Shown: positions 41,986 to 51,739 of the stretch, in pieces
How the letters are laid out: every line of letters starts with the position of its first letter
How positions within the stretch are numbered: position 1 is the first letter of the stretch
Assembly: GCA_964551735.1 (NCBI GenBank)
Contig: CAZKEF010000001.1
Location: 295,369 to 359,368, forward strand
Length of the DNA stretch: 64,000 nt
Direction of reading: 5' to 3'
From: DAOUAT01 sp964551735
GTDB lineage: Bacteria > Chloroflexota > Anaerolineae > CG2-30-64-16
The notes under the pieces: model-generated
Told to the model about the DNA's origin: nothing
Databases searched by the model: none
The model's input: the letters and a program-made list of their open reading frames with translations, nothing else
Position numbers and translations under genes: made by a program

Positions 41986-42852
41986 ATGAACCAAGTAGAC
42001 CTGCACACGCACACCACCGCCTCAGACGGCAGTCTGACGCCGGCACAGCTCGTGCACCGGGCTGCACGGCTGGCGCTGCAGGTGATCGCGATCACCGACC
42101 ATGACACCACCGCGGGCGTCGCCGAGGGGATCGCGGCCGGACGGACGCTGGGCGTAGAGGTCATCCCCGGCGTGGAGATCAATACTGACGTGCCGCGGGC
42201 CGAGGTCCACGTGCTGGGCTACTTCGTGGACCCCAACCACGCGGAGCTGCACACCCAACTGGCGCGCATCCGCGAGGGTCGCGTGGGTCGCGCGCGCAAG
42301 ATGGCCGCGGTACTGACAGGCATGGGCGCGCCGGTAAGGTTCGAGCGCATCCTGGAGATCGCGGGCGAGGGCGCGGTCGGCCGGCCACACGTGGCGCAGG
42401 CGTTGGTAGAAGCGGGCCACGCGCGCGGCTACCAGGACGCCTTCGAGCGTTACATCGGCCGCAACAGCCCGGCTTACGTCGAGCGCATGAAGTTCACGCC
42501 CGCCGAAGCGTGCGCGCTGATCCGCCGCTCCGGGGGCATCCCGGTGCTGGCGCATCCGGTGTCCTACGACAGATATGGGGCAATCAAGACTGCGTTCGAC
42601 CCGGACCAGATGTTACCGGAATTGGTCGCTGCCGGGTTGGGCGGCATCGAGGTCTACTACCCCCGCTACGACGCGATCACCGTTGAGTGGCTTCTGGGCA
42701 TCGCCCGACGCTACAGCTTGCTGGTCACCGGCGGCACCGATTTCCACGGCATCCGACCCAACGAGCCTGACCTGGGGGGCATCTACGTGCCGATGAAGGT
42801 TGTGCGCCGCCTGCGCGAGGCGTGGATGGCCACGAATGAACGCGCTTCCTGA
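41986..42852 (+). CDS. PHP-domain phosphoesterase (TrpH/RNase AM-like)
   Basis: A 288-aa protein. Metal ligands of the PHP fold are visible: VDLHTHTTASDGSLTP (residues 4-19), ITDHDTTAGV, PGVEINTD, LAHPVSYDRYG and GGTDFHG. Close relatives hydrolyse 3',5'-nucleotide phosphates or 5' ends of RNA. ATG 41986 follows GGGGAG by four bases; an earlier ATG in frame lies in a repeat-like stretch (41940-41980). The 3' end overlaps the next gene by 17 bases. Confidence 0.88.
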   Translation: MNQVDLHTHTTASDGSLTPAQLVHRAARLALQVIAITDHDTTAGVAEGIAAGRTLGVEVIPGVEINTDVPRAEVHVLGYFVDPNHAELHTQLARIREGRVGRARKMAAVLTGMGAPVRFERILEIAGEGAVGRPHVAQALVEAGHARGYQDAFERYIGRNSPAYVERMKFTPAEACALIRRSGGIPVLAHPVSYDRYGAIKTAFDPDQMLPELVAAGLGGIEVYYPRYDAITVEWLLGIARRYSLLVTGGTDFHGIRPNEPDLGGIYVPMKVVRRLREAWMATNERAS

Positions 42853-43564
42853 CTCCGACCGGCTGGCCCATTTCATCCTCCGGGATGTGCAAAAAGCCGT
42901 GCGCGAGTTTGTCATGCTGCACGACGGCGATCGGGTGGCAGTGGCGCTTTCGGGGGGCAAGGACAGCCTGGCACTGCTGGATCTACTGCGCAGGCTGCAA
43001 CGGGTCTGGCCGGTCCGATTCGAGCTGGCGGCCGTCCACGTGCGCGGGGATGCAACCGGCGTCCTGGCCGCGCACGAGCCATTGGCCGCGTGGCTGGCGG
43101 CCCAGGAGATACCCTGCCGGATCGTGACGCCGGAACTGGGCGAAGACGAGGCGCTGCCGTTGGATTGCCAACGCTGCAGTTGGCTCCGGCGCAGGGCGAT
43201 CTTCACCGCCGCCGACGCGCTGGGCTGCAACGTGGTTGCCTACGCGCACCATGCCGATGATGCCGCGCAGACCACGTTGTTGAACTTCCTGTACGGCGGG
43301 AACGTCTACGGCCTGGCGCCCGTTGCCGATTACTTCGACGGCCGCTTCCGGCTGATCCGGCCGCTGATCTATATCCCCGAGGCCGAGTTGGCTCGCTTGG
43401 CCCGTGCCAGCCACTACCCGCCCTCGCCGCCGCGCTGCCCCCGCGCCGACGACTCGCGGCGGCTGACCGCGGCGAACATGCTGCGGCTGCTGGGGCGGGA
43501 TTATCGGACACAAGTGCGGCCCAACCTGATCCGGGCGGGGCTGAAGGTGATGCGTGATGCGTAA
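42836..43564 (+). CDS. TtcA-like PP-loop ATPase (tRNA thiolation family)
   Basis: A 242-aa protein. The PP-loop ATP-binding motif VALSGGKDSLALLDLL lies at about residues 36-51, and AYAHHADDAAQTTLLNFLYGG is the second family motif. One CxxC (CQRC, about 111-114) is present; the second CxxC of classical TtcA is reduced to a single cysteine (PPRCPRADD). TtcA enzymes thiolate tRNA C32 using an iron-sulfur cluster. The incomplete cysteine set means the exact substrate is uncertain. It overlaps the PHP gene. Confidence 0.78.
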   Translation: MNALPDSDRLAHFILRDVQKAVREFVMLHDGDRVAVALSGGKDSLALLDLLRRLQRVWPVRFELAAVHVRGDATGVLAAHEPLAAWLAAQEIPCRIVTPELGEDEALPLDCQRCSWLRRRAIFTAADALGCNVVAYAHHADDAAQTTLLNFLYGGNVYGLAPVADYFDGRFRLIRPLIYIPEAELARLARASHYPPSPPRCPRADDSRRLTAANMLRLLGRDYRTQVRPNLIRAGLKVMRDA

Positions 43565-43652
43565 TTCGCGATTTGCGAAGGTTCTGTGCAACGCATGATA
43601 CGCACCACAATACGCAGTACAAAGTACGCAAGGCTGAATACGAGGAGCACCT

Positions 43653-44498
43653 TTGGACGCCACAACTCGCGAATTCGCCATTGCCCTGGCGCACCAAGCA
43701 GGCGACCTGCTGCGGAGCATCCTGGCGCGCGGGCTGGATCGCAGCCGCACGCGCACCAAGCAAGGCCATTTCGACATCGTCACCGAGGCCGACCTGGCTG
43801 CGGAACGGTTAATTCTCGACGCGCTGCGCGCCAGGTTCCCTTCCCACGGCGTCTACGCCGAGGAAAGCGCCGCGGGCGGCGTGCCGGACGTCGAATGGCT
43901 GTGGCTAGTGGACCCGGTGGATGGTACCACCAACTTCGCCCACGGCATGCCGATCTTCGCCGTGAACCTGGCTCTGGCACATCACGGCGCGCCGGTCTTG
44001 GGCATCACCTACCAACCGACTACCAGATACACCTTCTGGGCAGAATTGGGCGGCGGCGCCTGGATGCGCGACGACGATCGGGACCACCGCTTGACCGTGT
44101 CCACTGTATCGGAGCTTCAAGGAGCGCTGCTGGCCACAGGATTCATCCACGGCCGGACCAAAGGGCCGGATAGCAACCGGGCCGAGTTTTGGGCGCTGGA
44201 CGAGCAAGCGCAATCGGTGCGACGCCTGGGCTCGGCCGCGATGGTGTTAGCCTGGGTAGCAACCGGTCATCTCGAAGGGTATTGGGAGGCGGGCTTGAAA
44301 CCGTGGGACATGGCTGCTGGGTGGTTGTTGGTGACCGAAGCCGGCGGACGGGTGACCGAATACGACGGCGCGGCCATACGCCTCGACAGCCCCACGATGA
44401 TCGCCAGCAACGGCCAGCTCGCCATCCACGAGGGCATCATGACCACCATCGCCAGGGCGCAAGCGGAACAGCGGCAATCGCTGTCGGAGTGTCCCTGA
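43653..44498 (+). CDS. inositol monophosphatase family protein
   Basis: A 281-aa protein. The metal-binding motifs are AEES (about 70-73), DPVDGTTNFAHG (about 89-100) and KPWDMAAGWLLVTEAGG (about 217-233). Members hydrolyse inositol-1-phosphate, PAP, fructose-1,6-bisphosphate or histidinol phosphate. TTG 43653 is the start: GAGGAG lies six bases upstream. Upstream (43553-43632) is a TGCGTGATGCG/ATACGCAGTACG repeat spacer. Its stop shares one base with the TPR gene. Confidence 0.88.
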   Translation: MDATTREFAIALAHQAGDLLRSILARGLDRSRTRTKQGHFDIVTEADLAAERLILDALRARFPSHGVYAEESAAGGVPDVEWLWLVDPVDGTTNFAHGMPIFAVNLALAHHGAPVLGITYQPTTRYTFWAELGGGAWMRDDDRDHRLTVSTVSELQGALLATGFIHGRTKGPDSNRAEFWALDEQAQSVRRLGSAAMVLAWVATGHLEGYWEAGLKPWDMAAGWLLVTEAGGRVTEYDGAAIRLDSPTMIASNGQLAIHEGIMTTIARAQAEQRQSLSECP

Positions 44499-45616
44499 TG
44501 CAGATTGACAGACGTTACCGGGGGCGCAGGCGGCGCTCCCCCTGGCCGATGATCTTCCTGATCATACTCATGGCGTTGCCGGGCATCTACTTCCTGGCCA
44601 CGCGCACGCGTTTCTTCGAGAACCCGTTCAATCCGTTGCAGCCTACGACCACCCCCACCCGCACTGCGGTCAGCTTCCTGGCCGAGGCCGAAGACGACTA
44701 CCGGGCCGGTCTGCTGGCCGCGGCCGCGGAAAGCTATCAGCAGGCCGCTGAACTGGAACCGGAGAACGACGAGGCGCTCAACCGCGTCGCCTGGCTGTGG
44801 ATCTTGCGCGGCCACCCGGATCGCGCCATCGAACCTGCCCGCCAGGCGGTGGCGCTGGACGATAGCGCATGGAACTTGACCATCCTGGCAAAAGCCCTGG
44901 ACTGGACAGGGGATTACGATGAAGCCATCAAGGTGGCTCTGCGCGCCGTGGATGCCGATCCACTCTCTGCCGAGGCGCACGCCGTGTTAGGCGAAGTCTA
45001 CGCCGATCGGGGCAACTGGACGCGTGCGCTGGAGGAGGTCCGCCAGGCCGAGAAACTGGATCCGAACAGCGCATTTGTGATCCGTAACCTGGGCTACGTG
45101 CTTTCCACGCAAGGCCGCTACGATGAGGCCCTAGAGATGTACGCACGCGCGGCAGAACTGGAGCCCCACCTGGGTTACATCCATATCAGCGCGGGCGCGA
45201 TTCATCTGGCGCTGCGGAACTATGATGCAGCCATCGAGCAGTTTCAACTTGCCGTGCAGGCAAACCCCGACACACCCACCGGTTACGATGCCCTGGGTCA
45301 CGCCAGCGCGCTCAACGGAGACCCCGATCGGGCCAAGGCAACGCTGCTCAAAGCCATCGAGATCGATCCGGAGTATGCGCTGGCTTATGCGCACCTGGGC
45401 CGAGTTTACTACACACAACTCAACTGGGAATCGGCCATCGAGTACTTCACCAAAGCCTTCGATTTGGGCCTGCAAAGCGAGGAATACTTCTATCAGTTGG
45501 GGCTGGCCTACACGTATCTCGAGGACTGCGAAAACGGCATCAAATGGTTGGAAAAGGCGCTGGAGCTGAATCCTGAATCCCAACCCGCACTACAAGGACT
45601 GCGCCGGTGCCAATGA
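44498..45616 (+). CDS. membrane-anchored TPR protein
   Basis: A 372-aa protein. A basic N-terminus and a single helix (about residues 18-36) anchor it; about nine tetratricopeptide repeats follow from residue 60 to the end (for example YDEALEMYARAAELEPHLGYIHISAGAIHLALRNYDAAIEQFQLAVQANP). TPR proteins serve as assembly or recruitment scaffolds. It is translationally coupled to the phosphatase gene (TGATG). No partner can be named. Confidence 0.85.
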   Translation: MQIDRRYRGRRRRSPWPMIFLIILMALPGIYFLATRTRFFENPFNPLQPTTTPTRTAVSFLAEAEDDYRAGLLAAAAESYQQAAELEPENDEALNRVAWLWILRGHPDRAIEPARQAVALDDSAWNLTILAKALDWTGDYDEAIKVALRAVDADPLSAEAHAVLGEVYADRGNWTRALEEVRQAEKLDPNSAFVIRNLGYVLSTQGRYDEALEMYARAAELEPHLGYIHISAGAIHLALRNYDAAIEQFQLAVQANPDTPTGYDALGHASALNGDPDRAKATLLKAIEIDPEYALAYAHLGRVYYTQLNWESAIEYFTKAFDLGLQSEEYFYQLGLAYTYLEDCENGIKWLEKALELNPESQPALQGLRRCQ

Positions 45617-45649
45617 GCATCCGATGATGCAATTGGGCCGCAGGAACAA

Positions 45650-45686
45650 AACGCCTTCGCCGGGCGTCTGTTTTGGGCCCGATTTG
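45650..45686 (+). terminator. hairpin downstream of the TPR gene
   Basis: CAAAACGCC and GGCGTCTGTTTTGG pair with a two-base bulge; a partial U run (GTTTT) is part of the stem. It is a weak terminator candidate. Confidence 0.35.
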
Positions 45687-45711
45687 AGCAGGGGCAACTT
45701 TATGCTATAAT
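45684..45711 (+). promoter_or_regulatory. sigma-70 promoter for the SH3 lipoprotein
   Basis: TTGAGC (45684-45689), 16-base spacer, TATAAT (45706-45711) with extended TGC; the start codon is 80 bases downstream. Confidence 0.65.
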
Positions 45712-45790
45712 TTTCACCGTTCCAGCCTGCCGTTCCAACGCGGCGCGTCCGCGTGGTAGCTGCAAGTATTTCAAGCGAGGTAGATCCTGA

Positions 45791-46750
45791 ATGCAACGTA
45801 GAATCATCCTGTTCACTCTACTGCTGGCGGCCATTGCGCTGATCGCCGCGTGTGCGCAGATCAGCCCGACCGCGGTCCCGCTGCCGCCAACGAAAACACC
45901 GAAACCAACGTTCACTGCGACCCCAGCCTGGACCCCCACGCCGGTGGTCTTCCCAACCGAGACGCCGCTGCCCGCGACCCCGACACCGGAGCCCACTGCG
46001 ACCCCAGAGATCCCGCCCACGGCAACACCTGAACCTGTTGTCCGCCTGACGGCCAACCAGAACGTCAATGTGCGCAGCGGCCCCGGGACGAACTACCCGC
46101 AGATCGGCACACTCCAGGCAGGCGACAGCTACGAAGTCAAAACCCAGAACCCCGAGGGATCCTGGGTGCAGTTTGACCTGAACGGCCAGGCGGCCTGGGT
46201 CACGGTGAGCCTGGTGAGCCTCAGCGGCAGCCTGGAGACGGTTGAAATCGCACAGAACATCGCGCCGCCGCCGCCCACCGCCACCCCGCGGCCGCGGCCG
46301 ACGGCCGCGCCGCCGCCACCGCCCACTGCCGTGCCGCCGCCGCCCGCGCCGACATTCCCGTTCACGCTGCTTAGGGGTGTGGAACGGTGCGAGCCGAACG
46401 CTGGGGTCAGCTATTATGATGGCTTCGTGCGTTACAAAAGCAATGCGCTTCGCAACGGTGTGTGCGTGCATACTGCATTCTACGGGCCACGCGTCACCAA
46501 GTGTTCAGGGTGCGATGGCGTCGGCGATGGCATCTGGAGCTTCTCGCCCTTCGGCGGTCCTGCAACACCCGGCACTACTGTCGAGGTGTACGTTGTGCAA
46601 TGTCCACCGGGGCCCATGCCACTTGGTGGCGTTACGCTGGACACGGCCGGCGGGTTCAGCACCAGCAACTTGACACCGCTCTCAGAGAAGTGGGTGCACA
46701 CGTTCAATCAAAGCGAGCAATGTACGGGTATTACTTTCGTAGGGGATTGA
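45791..46750 (+). CDS. SH3-domain lipoprotein with Pro/Thr linkers
   Basis: A 319-aa lipoprotein with a lipobox (LIAAC, Cys near 21). A PT-rich stalk (to about 82) leads to a bacterial SH3 domain (VNVRSGPGTNYPQIGTLQAGDSYEV, about 93-140), a second Pro/Ala-rich linker and a C-terminal domain with several cysteines (CEPNAGVSYY, CSGCDGVGDG, QCPPGP). SH3 domains bind peptidoglycan or peptides at the cell surface. The C-terminal part is not recognised. A strong promoter precedes it. Confidence 0.78.
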   Translation: MQRRIILFTLLLAAIALIAACAQISPTAVPLPPTKTPKPTFTATPAWTPTPVVFPTETPLPATPTPEPTATPEIPPTATPEPVVRLTANQNVNVRSGPGTNYPQIGTLQAGDSYEVKTQNPEGSWVQFDLNGQAAWVTVSLVSLSGSLETVEIAQNIAPPPPTATPRPRPTAAPPPPPTAVPPPPAPTFPFTLLRGVERCEPNAGVSYYDGFVRYKSNALRNGVCVHTAFYGPRVTKCSGCDGVGDGIWSFSPFGGPATPGTTVEVYVVQCPPGPMPLGGVTLDTAGGFSTSNLTPLSEKWVHTFNQSEQCTGITFVGD

Positions 46751-46766
46751 TGCTGAAGAAAGCTTC

Positions 46767-46806
46767 CCAAGCATCCTGAGCCCATCAAACCGCTCAGGAT
46801 GCTTGG
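46767..46806 (+). terminator. terminator-like hairpin of the CCTGAGC/GCTCAGG type
   Basis: CCAAGCATCCTGAGC and GCTCAGGATGCTTGG, 15-bp perfect stem with a 10-base loop, 16 bases after the lipoprotein stop. No U run follows. It is a short member of the family A word set. Confidence 0.5.
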
Positions 46807-46816
46807 CATTTCAGGA

Positions 46817-48451
46817 ATGAGACGTCCTTCCTATCGCCGATCCTTATCCTGGCTGGCGGTGCTTGCCCTGGCAGCCCTCTTCCTCGCGGGCATTTTCGTA
46901 GCAAGACGGCCGCTCGACAGGCTTCTCTTCAACCTCACCGGCGAAGAACGCCTCTTCGCCCAGCTCAAGGGCCTGACTGACCTGGGCGCCGACCTGCTGC
47001 GGCCCCAACTGGACCTGGCGCCGGAGGCGGCTGTCCGCCACACTGATGTCAGCCCGTTCGGTGTCAACGTATTCCTGAACCAGGAGGTGGAGCCTGCCAA
47101 GCGGGAGCAGACGGTGAAGCTGGTGGCCGAGGCCGGGTTCCATTTCCTCCGCCAGGAGTTCCCCTGGCAAGACATCGAGATCCACGGCAAAAGCGACTTT
47201 GAGGACCGGCGTCACGAGCCCTACCGTTCGGCCTGGGAGAAATATGACCAGATCGTAGACCTAACCGAGAAGTACGGGATGGAGCTGATCGTGCGAGTCA
47301 GCACGCCGCCCTCATGGAGCCGCGCGCAGGGCGATGAGGTCGGCACTTTTGCGCCGCCGGACGATTACAACGACTTCGGCGATTTCGTCTTCACCTTGGT
47401 GGACCGCTACCGGGGCCGCATTCGCTATTACCAGCTCTGGAACGAGCCAAACATCTATCCTGAATGGGGCAACTACCCCATCAGCCCAGAGCAGTACACC
47501 GAGCTGCTGAAGATCAGTACAACGCGGGCGCGCGAAGCCGATCCCGACGTCGTCATCATCGCCGGTGCGCTGGCCAGCACCATCGCGCTCCAGCCGGCCG
47601 CTGAACCACCCCACAACGCGCTCAACGATCTGATCTTCCTCCAACGCATGTACGACGCGGGGGCCGCGCCCTACTTCGACATCATGGCCATGCAGGCTTA
47701 CGGCCTCTGGTCCGGCCCCACCGACCGGCGCATGCACCCGCGGGTAATGAACTACGGCCGGCCTCAGTTCGTGCGCGATCTGATGGTGGTCAACGGAGAC
47801 GCGGAGAAGCCGATCTGGATCAGCGAAATGGCATGGAACGCAGTGCCGGACGAGATCGCCGACAAGCGCTTTGGCCAGGTGACGCCGGACCAGCAGGCGC
47901 GCTACGCGGCCATGGCCTATCAGCGCGCGCTGGCCGAATGGCCCTGGGCAGGCGTGATCAGCACCTGGTACTTCAAGCGCGCAACCGATGACTGGCTTAA
48001 AGAGGGCAAGCCCGAGGCCTATTTCCGCCTGGCAGACCCTGATTTCACCCTGCAGCCCGTCTACGAGAGCCTCAAGGCCTACATGACGACAGCGGAGCCC
48101 GCGCTTTACCCCGGCGTCCATGAGCCGGCAGGTTGGGGCATGGTGGCGGAAGGGGACTGGCAAGTCAGCACGAGTGAAAACCTGCCGTTCGGCCGGGCCT
48201 GGTTGGCTGCGACGCCGGATGCGTCTTTGGCTTTCACCTTCCACGGCGTCGAGCTGGCGGTGATGCCGGCCGCGGGCACATTGCGCGTCACGGTGGACGA
48301 TGGGCCGCCGGTCACGGTGACGGCCGGCAGCCCTGCCTTCGCGATCGTCGCACGCAACCTGGCCGACGGCCCACACCGGGCCCGCATCGAGGTGGAAACA
48401 ACGCAAGCCGGCGTGGCCGCCGTACGCGTGCGAGAGCGGGCACTGTGGTAG
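46817..48451 (+). CDS. membrane-anchored glycoside-hydrolase-like protein (clan A fold)
   Basis: A 544-aa protein. A signal or anchor helix (about residues 10-28) is followed by a TIM-barrel hydrolase-like domain: the acid/base motif YYQLWNEPN (about 204-212) and a possible nucleophile Glu in IWISEMAW (about 334-341), as in GH39/GH5-like enzymes. The last 110 residues form a beta sandwich. It probably acts on exopolysaccharide. ATG 46817 is chosen over one six codons earlier that lies inside the preceding hairpin. The substrate is unknown. Confidence 0.75.
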   Translation: MRRPSYRRSLSWLAVLALAALFLAGIFVARRPLDRLLFNLTGEERLFAQLKGLTDLGADLLRPQLDLAPEAAVRHTDVSPFGVNVFLNQEVEPAKREQTVKLVAEAGFHFLRQEFPWQDIEIHGKSDFEDRRHEPYRSAWEKYDQIVDLTEKYGMELIVRVSTPPSWSRAQGDEVGTFAPPDDYNDFGDFVFTLVDRYRGRIRYYQLWNEPNIYPEWGNYPISPEQYTELLKISTTRAREADPDVVIIAGALASTIALQPAAEPPHNALNDLIFLQRMYDAGAAPYFDIMAMQAYGLWSGPTDRRMHPRVMNYGRPQFVRDLMVVNGDAEKPIWISEMAWNAVPDEIADKRFGQVTPDQQARYAAMAYQRALAEWPWAGVISTWYFKRATDDWLKEGKPEAYFRLADPDFTLQPVYESLKAYMTTAEPALYPGVHEPAGWGMVAEGDWQVSTSENLPFGRAWLAATPDASLAFTFHGVELAVMPAAGTLRVTVDDGPPVTVTAGSPAFAIVARNLADGPHRARIEVETTQAGVAAVRVRERALW

Positions 48452-48469
48452 GGCCTGAGAGCCGAAGTC

Positions 48470-48580
48470 ACGGCCACCATTGCAAAGCTGACCTGTGTCG
48501 GCCGACGGATACGGCCAGTTGCGCCAGTGTAAAGTGCACTGGCGGCCGCGGCCCCAACCGCCGGGACATCTCGGCGAAAG
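48470..48580. repeat. family G repeat and hairpin, intergenic
   Basis: GTCACGGCCACCATTGCAAAG and GCGGCCGCGGCCCCAACCGCC match the 23140 copy. Within it CGCCAGTG/CACTGGCG (48522-48544) forms an 8-bp hairpin. Confidence 0.55.
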
Positions 48581-48590
48581 GCAACACAGT

Positions 48591-51095
48591 ATGAAACGCA
48601 CTGCCCGCTACGACACCTACCTGCTTTTCCTGGTGCTGCTGCTCATGTTAGCTCTGGCGACTGGGTTGCGTTTCTATGAACTGGGCAGCCAGAGCCTGTG
48701 GTCGGACGAAGGCAACAGCGCGGCGCTGGCAACCCGCAGCCTTGCACAGATCGGACGCGACGCGGCGGCCGATATTCATCCCCCGCTTTACTACTGGATG
48801 CTGCGGCTCTGGGCACTGATCTCGGGGACCAGCGAGGCGGGGCTGCGCTTGCTCAGCGCGCTGCTGGGCGTGCTGCTGGTGCTAGTGACCGCCAACCTGG
48901 GGCGCCGCCTGTTCGGCCGCACGGCCAGCCTGGCGGTCGCGTTTATCGCCGCGATCGCACCATTCCAGGTTTACTACAGCCAGGAAGCGCGCATGTATAT
49001 GCTCCTGGCGCTGGAGGCCGCGCTGGCCGTGCACCTGTTCTGGTGGCTTGTTGACCAGGAAGACCGGGTGCTGGCCGAAGGCGAAGATACACTCGCTGTG
49101 CGGCTGCCCTGGGCCCCTGTGCCCGCCGTTCTGCTGGTGATCACGTGGGCGTTGGGGCTGTACACGCACTACGCCTTCCCGTTGCTGATCGCCCTGCTCA
49201 GCCTGCTCTATATGGCCTGGCTGCTGGTCACCCGGCGTCGCGGCCACATCCTATGGCGGGCGCTGCGCTGGGGCGTGTGGCTGGCCGCCACGTTGCTGCT
49301 TTACATCCCCTGGCTGCCGACCGCGCTGCGCCAGCTCACCGCCTGGCCCGGGCCCGAAACGGTCCGCAGCCTGGCCGACCAGGTCCGACTGCTGCTGCTG
49401 ACGTTGGGGCTGGGTCCCGTAGCGCAGTCGGAGACCGCCTGGTGGTGGGTCTGGCTGCTGCCCATCTTGGCCCTGATCGGTGCGCTGCCGTGGCCCATAA
49501 CCGGCCGGGTGGGCCAGACCGGCAGCGCGCGGCTGAACTGGCTGCGGATGCTGATCCCGCTGGCCTGGGCGTTGGCGCCGGTGGCCATGATCTTGGGGTT
49601 GGGTCTATTCCGCGAATCCTACCTTAAATTCCTACTCATCGGCAGCCCGGCATATGCGCTGCTCCTGGCGCGCGGGGTCGAAGGGGTAGCCAGTTGGTTG
49701 TTGTCTCGGCCGATCAACGCGCCGCCATCTATCCCTGAGCTCGGACGTATGACGCCCCTGCCCGTTGCCAGGGGCAACGCCGGGCAAAACGCCCTGGCCG
49801 CGCTTTGGGTCGTGCTGGCGCTGGCCGCGATCAGCGTCAGTTCCGCCATCACACTGATCCGCTACTACACCGACCCGTCGGTGGCGCGCGACGACTACCG
49901 CGGCATCGCCAAATTCGTCATGGCGACCGCGCAGGAAAACGATGCGATCTTGCTGGATGCACCCGGTCAGGCCGAGGTCTTTACCTACTACTACAACGGT
50001 GATCAGCCCATCTACGCGTTGCCCCGCCAGCGGCCCCTCGACCCCTCCGCTACACAGCCCGACTTGGACAGGCTGCTGGGCCATGACAAGGTGTACGCCA
50101 TCTACTGGGCCACACAGGAAGCTGACCCGGATGGTGTGATCCAGGCCTGGCTCGACAACCAGGGATATAAGACGCTAGATCAGTGGCGCGGCAACGTCCG
50201 CCTGGCCGTTTACGTGATGCCTGAGCGTCGGCCCGCGGATGAGACCGTTGACAACATCGACCTGCGCCTCGGAGAGGACATCACACTGGTGGGCTATCGC
50301 GGCTGGAAGCTGAGCCCAACAGCCGGCGAGGTAACCCAGCTCCAATTGGTGTGGCGGGCCGACCGCACGCCGGAACGGCGTTACAAGGTCTTCCTGCAAC
50401 TGCTGGACCCGCGCCACCAGGTGATCGCCCAACGCGATGCCGAGCCCGCGGGTGAGAGCCGGCCCACGACGAGCTGGGAGGCGGGCGAAGTGGTGCAGGA
50501 CAACCACGGCCTGCTCATTCCACCCGGCACCCCACCCGGCACCTATCGGCGCATCATCGGCATGTATGACGCAGAAACGGGGGAACGGCTGAGACTCCCT
50601 GATGGCAGCGATTTTGTCAGCCTGCCGCCGGTGGCCGTGGCCCGCGCGAAGACGTCGCCGCCTCTGGCCGCGTTCAACATGGCGTTCACCCAGCAATTCG
50701 ACTTCGGTGGCCTCACCCTGCTGGGGCATGACCGCTACAAGCGCGGATTCGGCCACGCGCCGGACACGCCGCTCTATCCCGGCGACCTGCTGCACGTGAC
50801 CTTTTACTGGCGGGCCAACGTGGCCCCGCGCGCCGACTGGTGGTTCGAGCTGACCCTCAATGACTCGGCCGGCCACCCCATCACCCACCTGACGGCGCCC
50901 CTGGTGGGCGAAACCTATCACACGACCCTGTGGCAAAAGGACGAAATCGTGCGCGGCGAGCACGACATCCTCTTACCCGAAGACCTGCCCCCCGACATCT
51001 ATCGGCTCAGCTTGGTGCTGCTGCCTGACGAGGACACGCCCACCAGCATCGCCTACCTGGGAACCGTCAGAGTCCAGGCCCCACCGGAGAAGTAG
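48591..51095 (+). CDS. PMT/ArnT-like membrane glycosyltransferase (GT39/GT83 type)
   Basis: An 834-aa protein. The N-terminal half has about eleven helices with the GT-C pattern: an early loop acidic pair (SLWSDEGNSA, about 32-41), then HPPLYYWMLRLW (about 62-73) and YYSQEARMYMLLAL. The C-terminal half (about 510-834) is soluble and beta-rich with repeated units (LVWRADRTPERRYKVFLQLLDP; VTFYWRANVAPRADWWFELTL). Such enzymes use polyprenyl-phosphate sugars to glycosylate proteins or lipids outside the membrane. The acceptor could be the PT-rich lipoproteins encoded nearby; that is inference. Confidence 0.82.
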   Translation: MKRTARYDTYLLFLVLLLMLALATGLRFYELGSQSLWSDEGNSAALATRSLAQIGRDAAADIHPPLYYWMLRLWALISGTSEAGLRLLSALLGVLLVLVTANLGRRLFGRTASLAVAFIAAIAPFQVYYSQEARMYMLLALEAALAVHLFWWLVDQEDRVLAEGEDTLAVRLPWAPVPAVLLVITWALGLYTHYAFPLLIALLSLLYMAWLLVTRRRGHILWRALRWGVWLAATLLLYIPWLPTALRQLTAWPGPETVRSLADQVRLLLLTLGLGPVAQSETAWWWVWLLPILALIGALPWPITGRVGQTGSARLNWLRMLIPLAWALAPVAMILGLGLFRESYLKFLLIGSPAYALLLARGVEGVASWLLSRPINAPPSIPELGRMTPLPVARGNAGQNALAALWVVLALAAISVSSAITLIRYYTDPSVARDDYRGIAKFVMATAQENDAILLDAPGQAEVFTYYYNGDQPIYALPRQRPLDPSATQPDLDRLLGHDKVYAIYWATQEADPDGVIQAWLDNQGYKTLDQWRGNVRLAVYVMPERRPADETVDNIDLRLGEDITLVGYRGWKLSPTAGEVTQLQLVWRADRTPERRYKVFLQLLDPRHQVIAQRDAEPAGESRPTTSWEAGEVVQDNHGLLIPPGTPPGTYRRIIGMYDAETGERLRLPDGSDFVSLPPVAVARAKTSPPLAAFNMAFTQQFDFGGLTLLGHDRYKRGFGHAPDTPLYPGDLLHVTFYWRANVAPRADWWFELTLNDSAGHPITHLTAPLVGETYHTTLWQKDEIVRGEHDILLPEDLPPDIYRLSLVLLPDEDTPTSIAYLGTVRVQAPPEK

Positions 51096-51098
51096 CTC

Positions 51099-51734
51099 AT
51101 GCTAGAGACCCTCCCTGTTGGTCCGCTCCAAGTGAACTGCTACATCCTCGGCTGCCCGCGCACGCAGCGCGCCATCGTCATTGACCCCGGCGATGATGCC
51201 GCGGCCATCCTGGCTGTGCTCAAGCGGCACAACCTGGAGCTCGACCGCATCCTGGCGACCCACGCACACTTCGACCACCTGCTCGGCGGCCGCGACCTGC
51301 AAGGGGCCACGGCCGCGCCGCTCTACCTACACCCGGCCGACCGACCGCTAGTGGCTGCCATGCGCCGCACCTGCATGGCCTGGCTCGGCTACGATCCGGG
51401 CGACCCGCCGGAGATCCACGGCGACCTCGTCCCCGGCGAGAAGGTTCTAGTAGGTGACATCGCGCTGGAGGTGCGACACACCCCCGGCCATTCGCCCGGC
51501 GGCGTCATACTGGTCGATCATGCAGCCCGCCGCGCGTTCACCGGCGACGCCCTGTTCGCAGGCTCCGTCGGCCGCACCGACTTCCCCGGCAGCAGCCTGA
51601 AGACCCTGCTGGAGGGCATCCGCCGCGAGATCATGGCCCTGCCCGACGACTACGCGCTTCTCTCTGGCCACGGCCCGGCCAGCACGGTGGGGCGCGAGCG
51701 GCGGGGGAATCCGTTTCTGAACGGCGCTCTTTGA
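51099..51734 (+). CDS. metallo-beta-lactamase-fold hydrolase (glyoxalase II-like)
   Basis: A 211-aa protein with the zinc motif THAHFDHLLGG (about 53-63), later His in HTPGHSPGG, Asp in FTGDALFAGSVGRTD and the last His in LSGHGP. This matches the YcbL/GloB-type MBL hydrolases, which cleave thioesters such as S-lactoylglutathione or similar thiol conjugates. It starts three bases after the glycosyltransferase stop. The physiological substrate is not shown. Confidence 0.88.
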   Translation: MLETLPVGPLQVNCYILGCPRTQRAIVIDPGDDAAAILAVLKRHNLELDRILATHAHFDHLLGGRDLQGATAAPLYLHPADRPLVAAMRRTCMAWLGYDPGDPPEIHGDLVPGEKVLVGDIALEVRHTPGHSPGGVILVDHAARRAFTGDALFAGSVGRTDFPGSSLKTLLEGIRREIMALPDDYALLSGHGPASTVGRERRGNPFLNGAL

Positions 51735-51739
51735 TTACG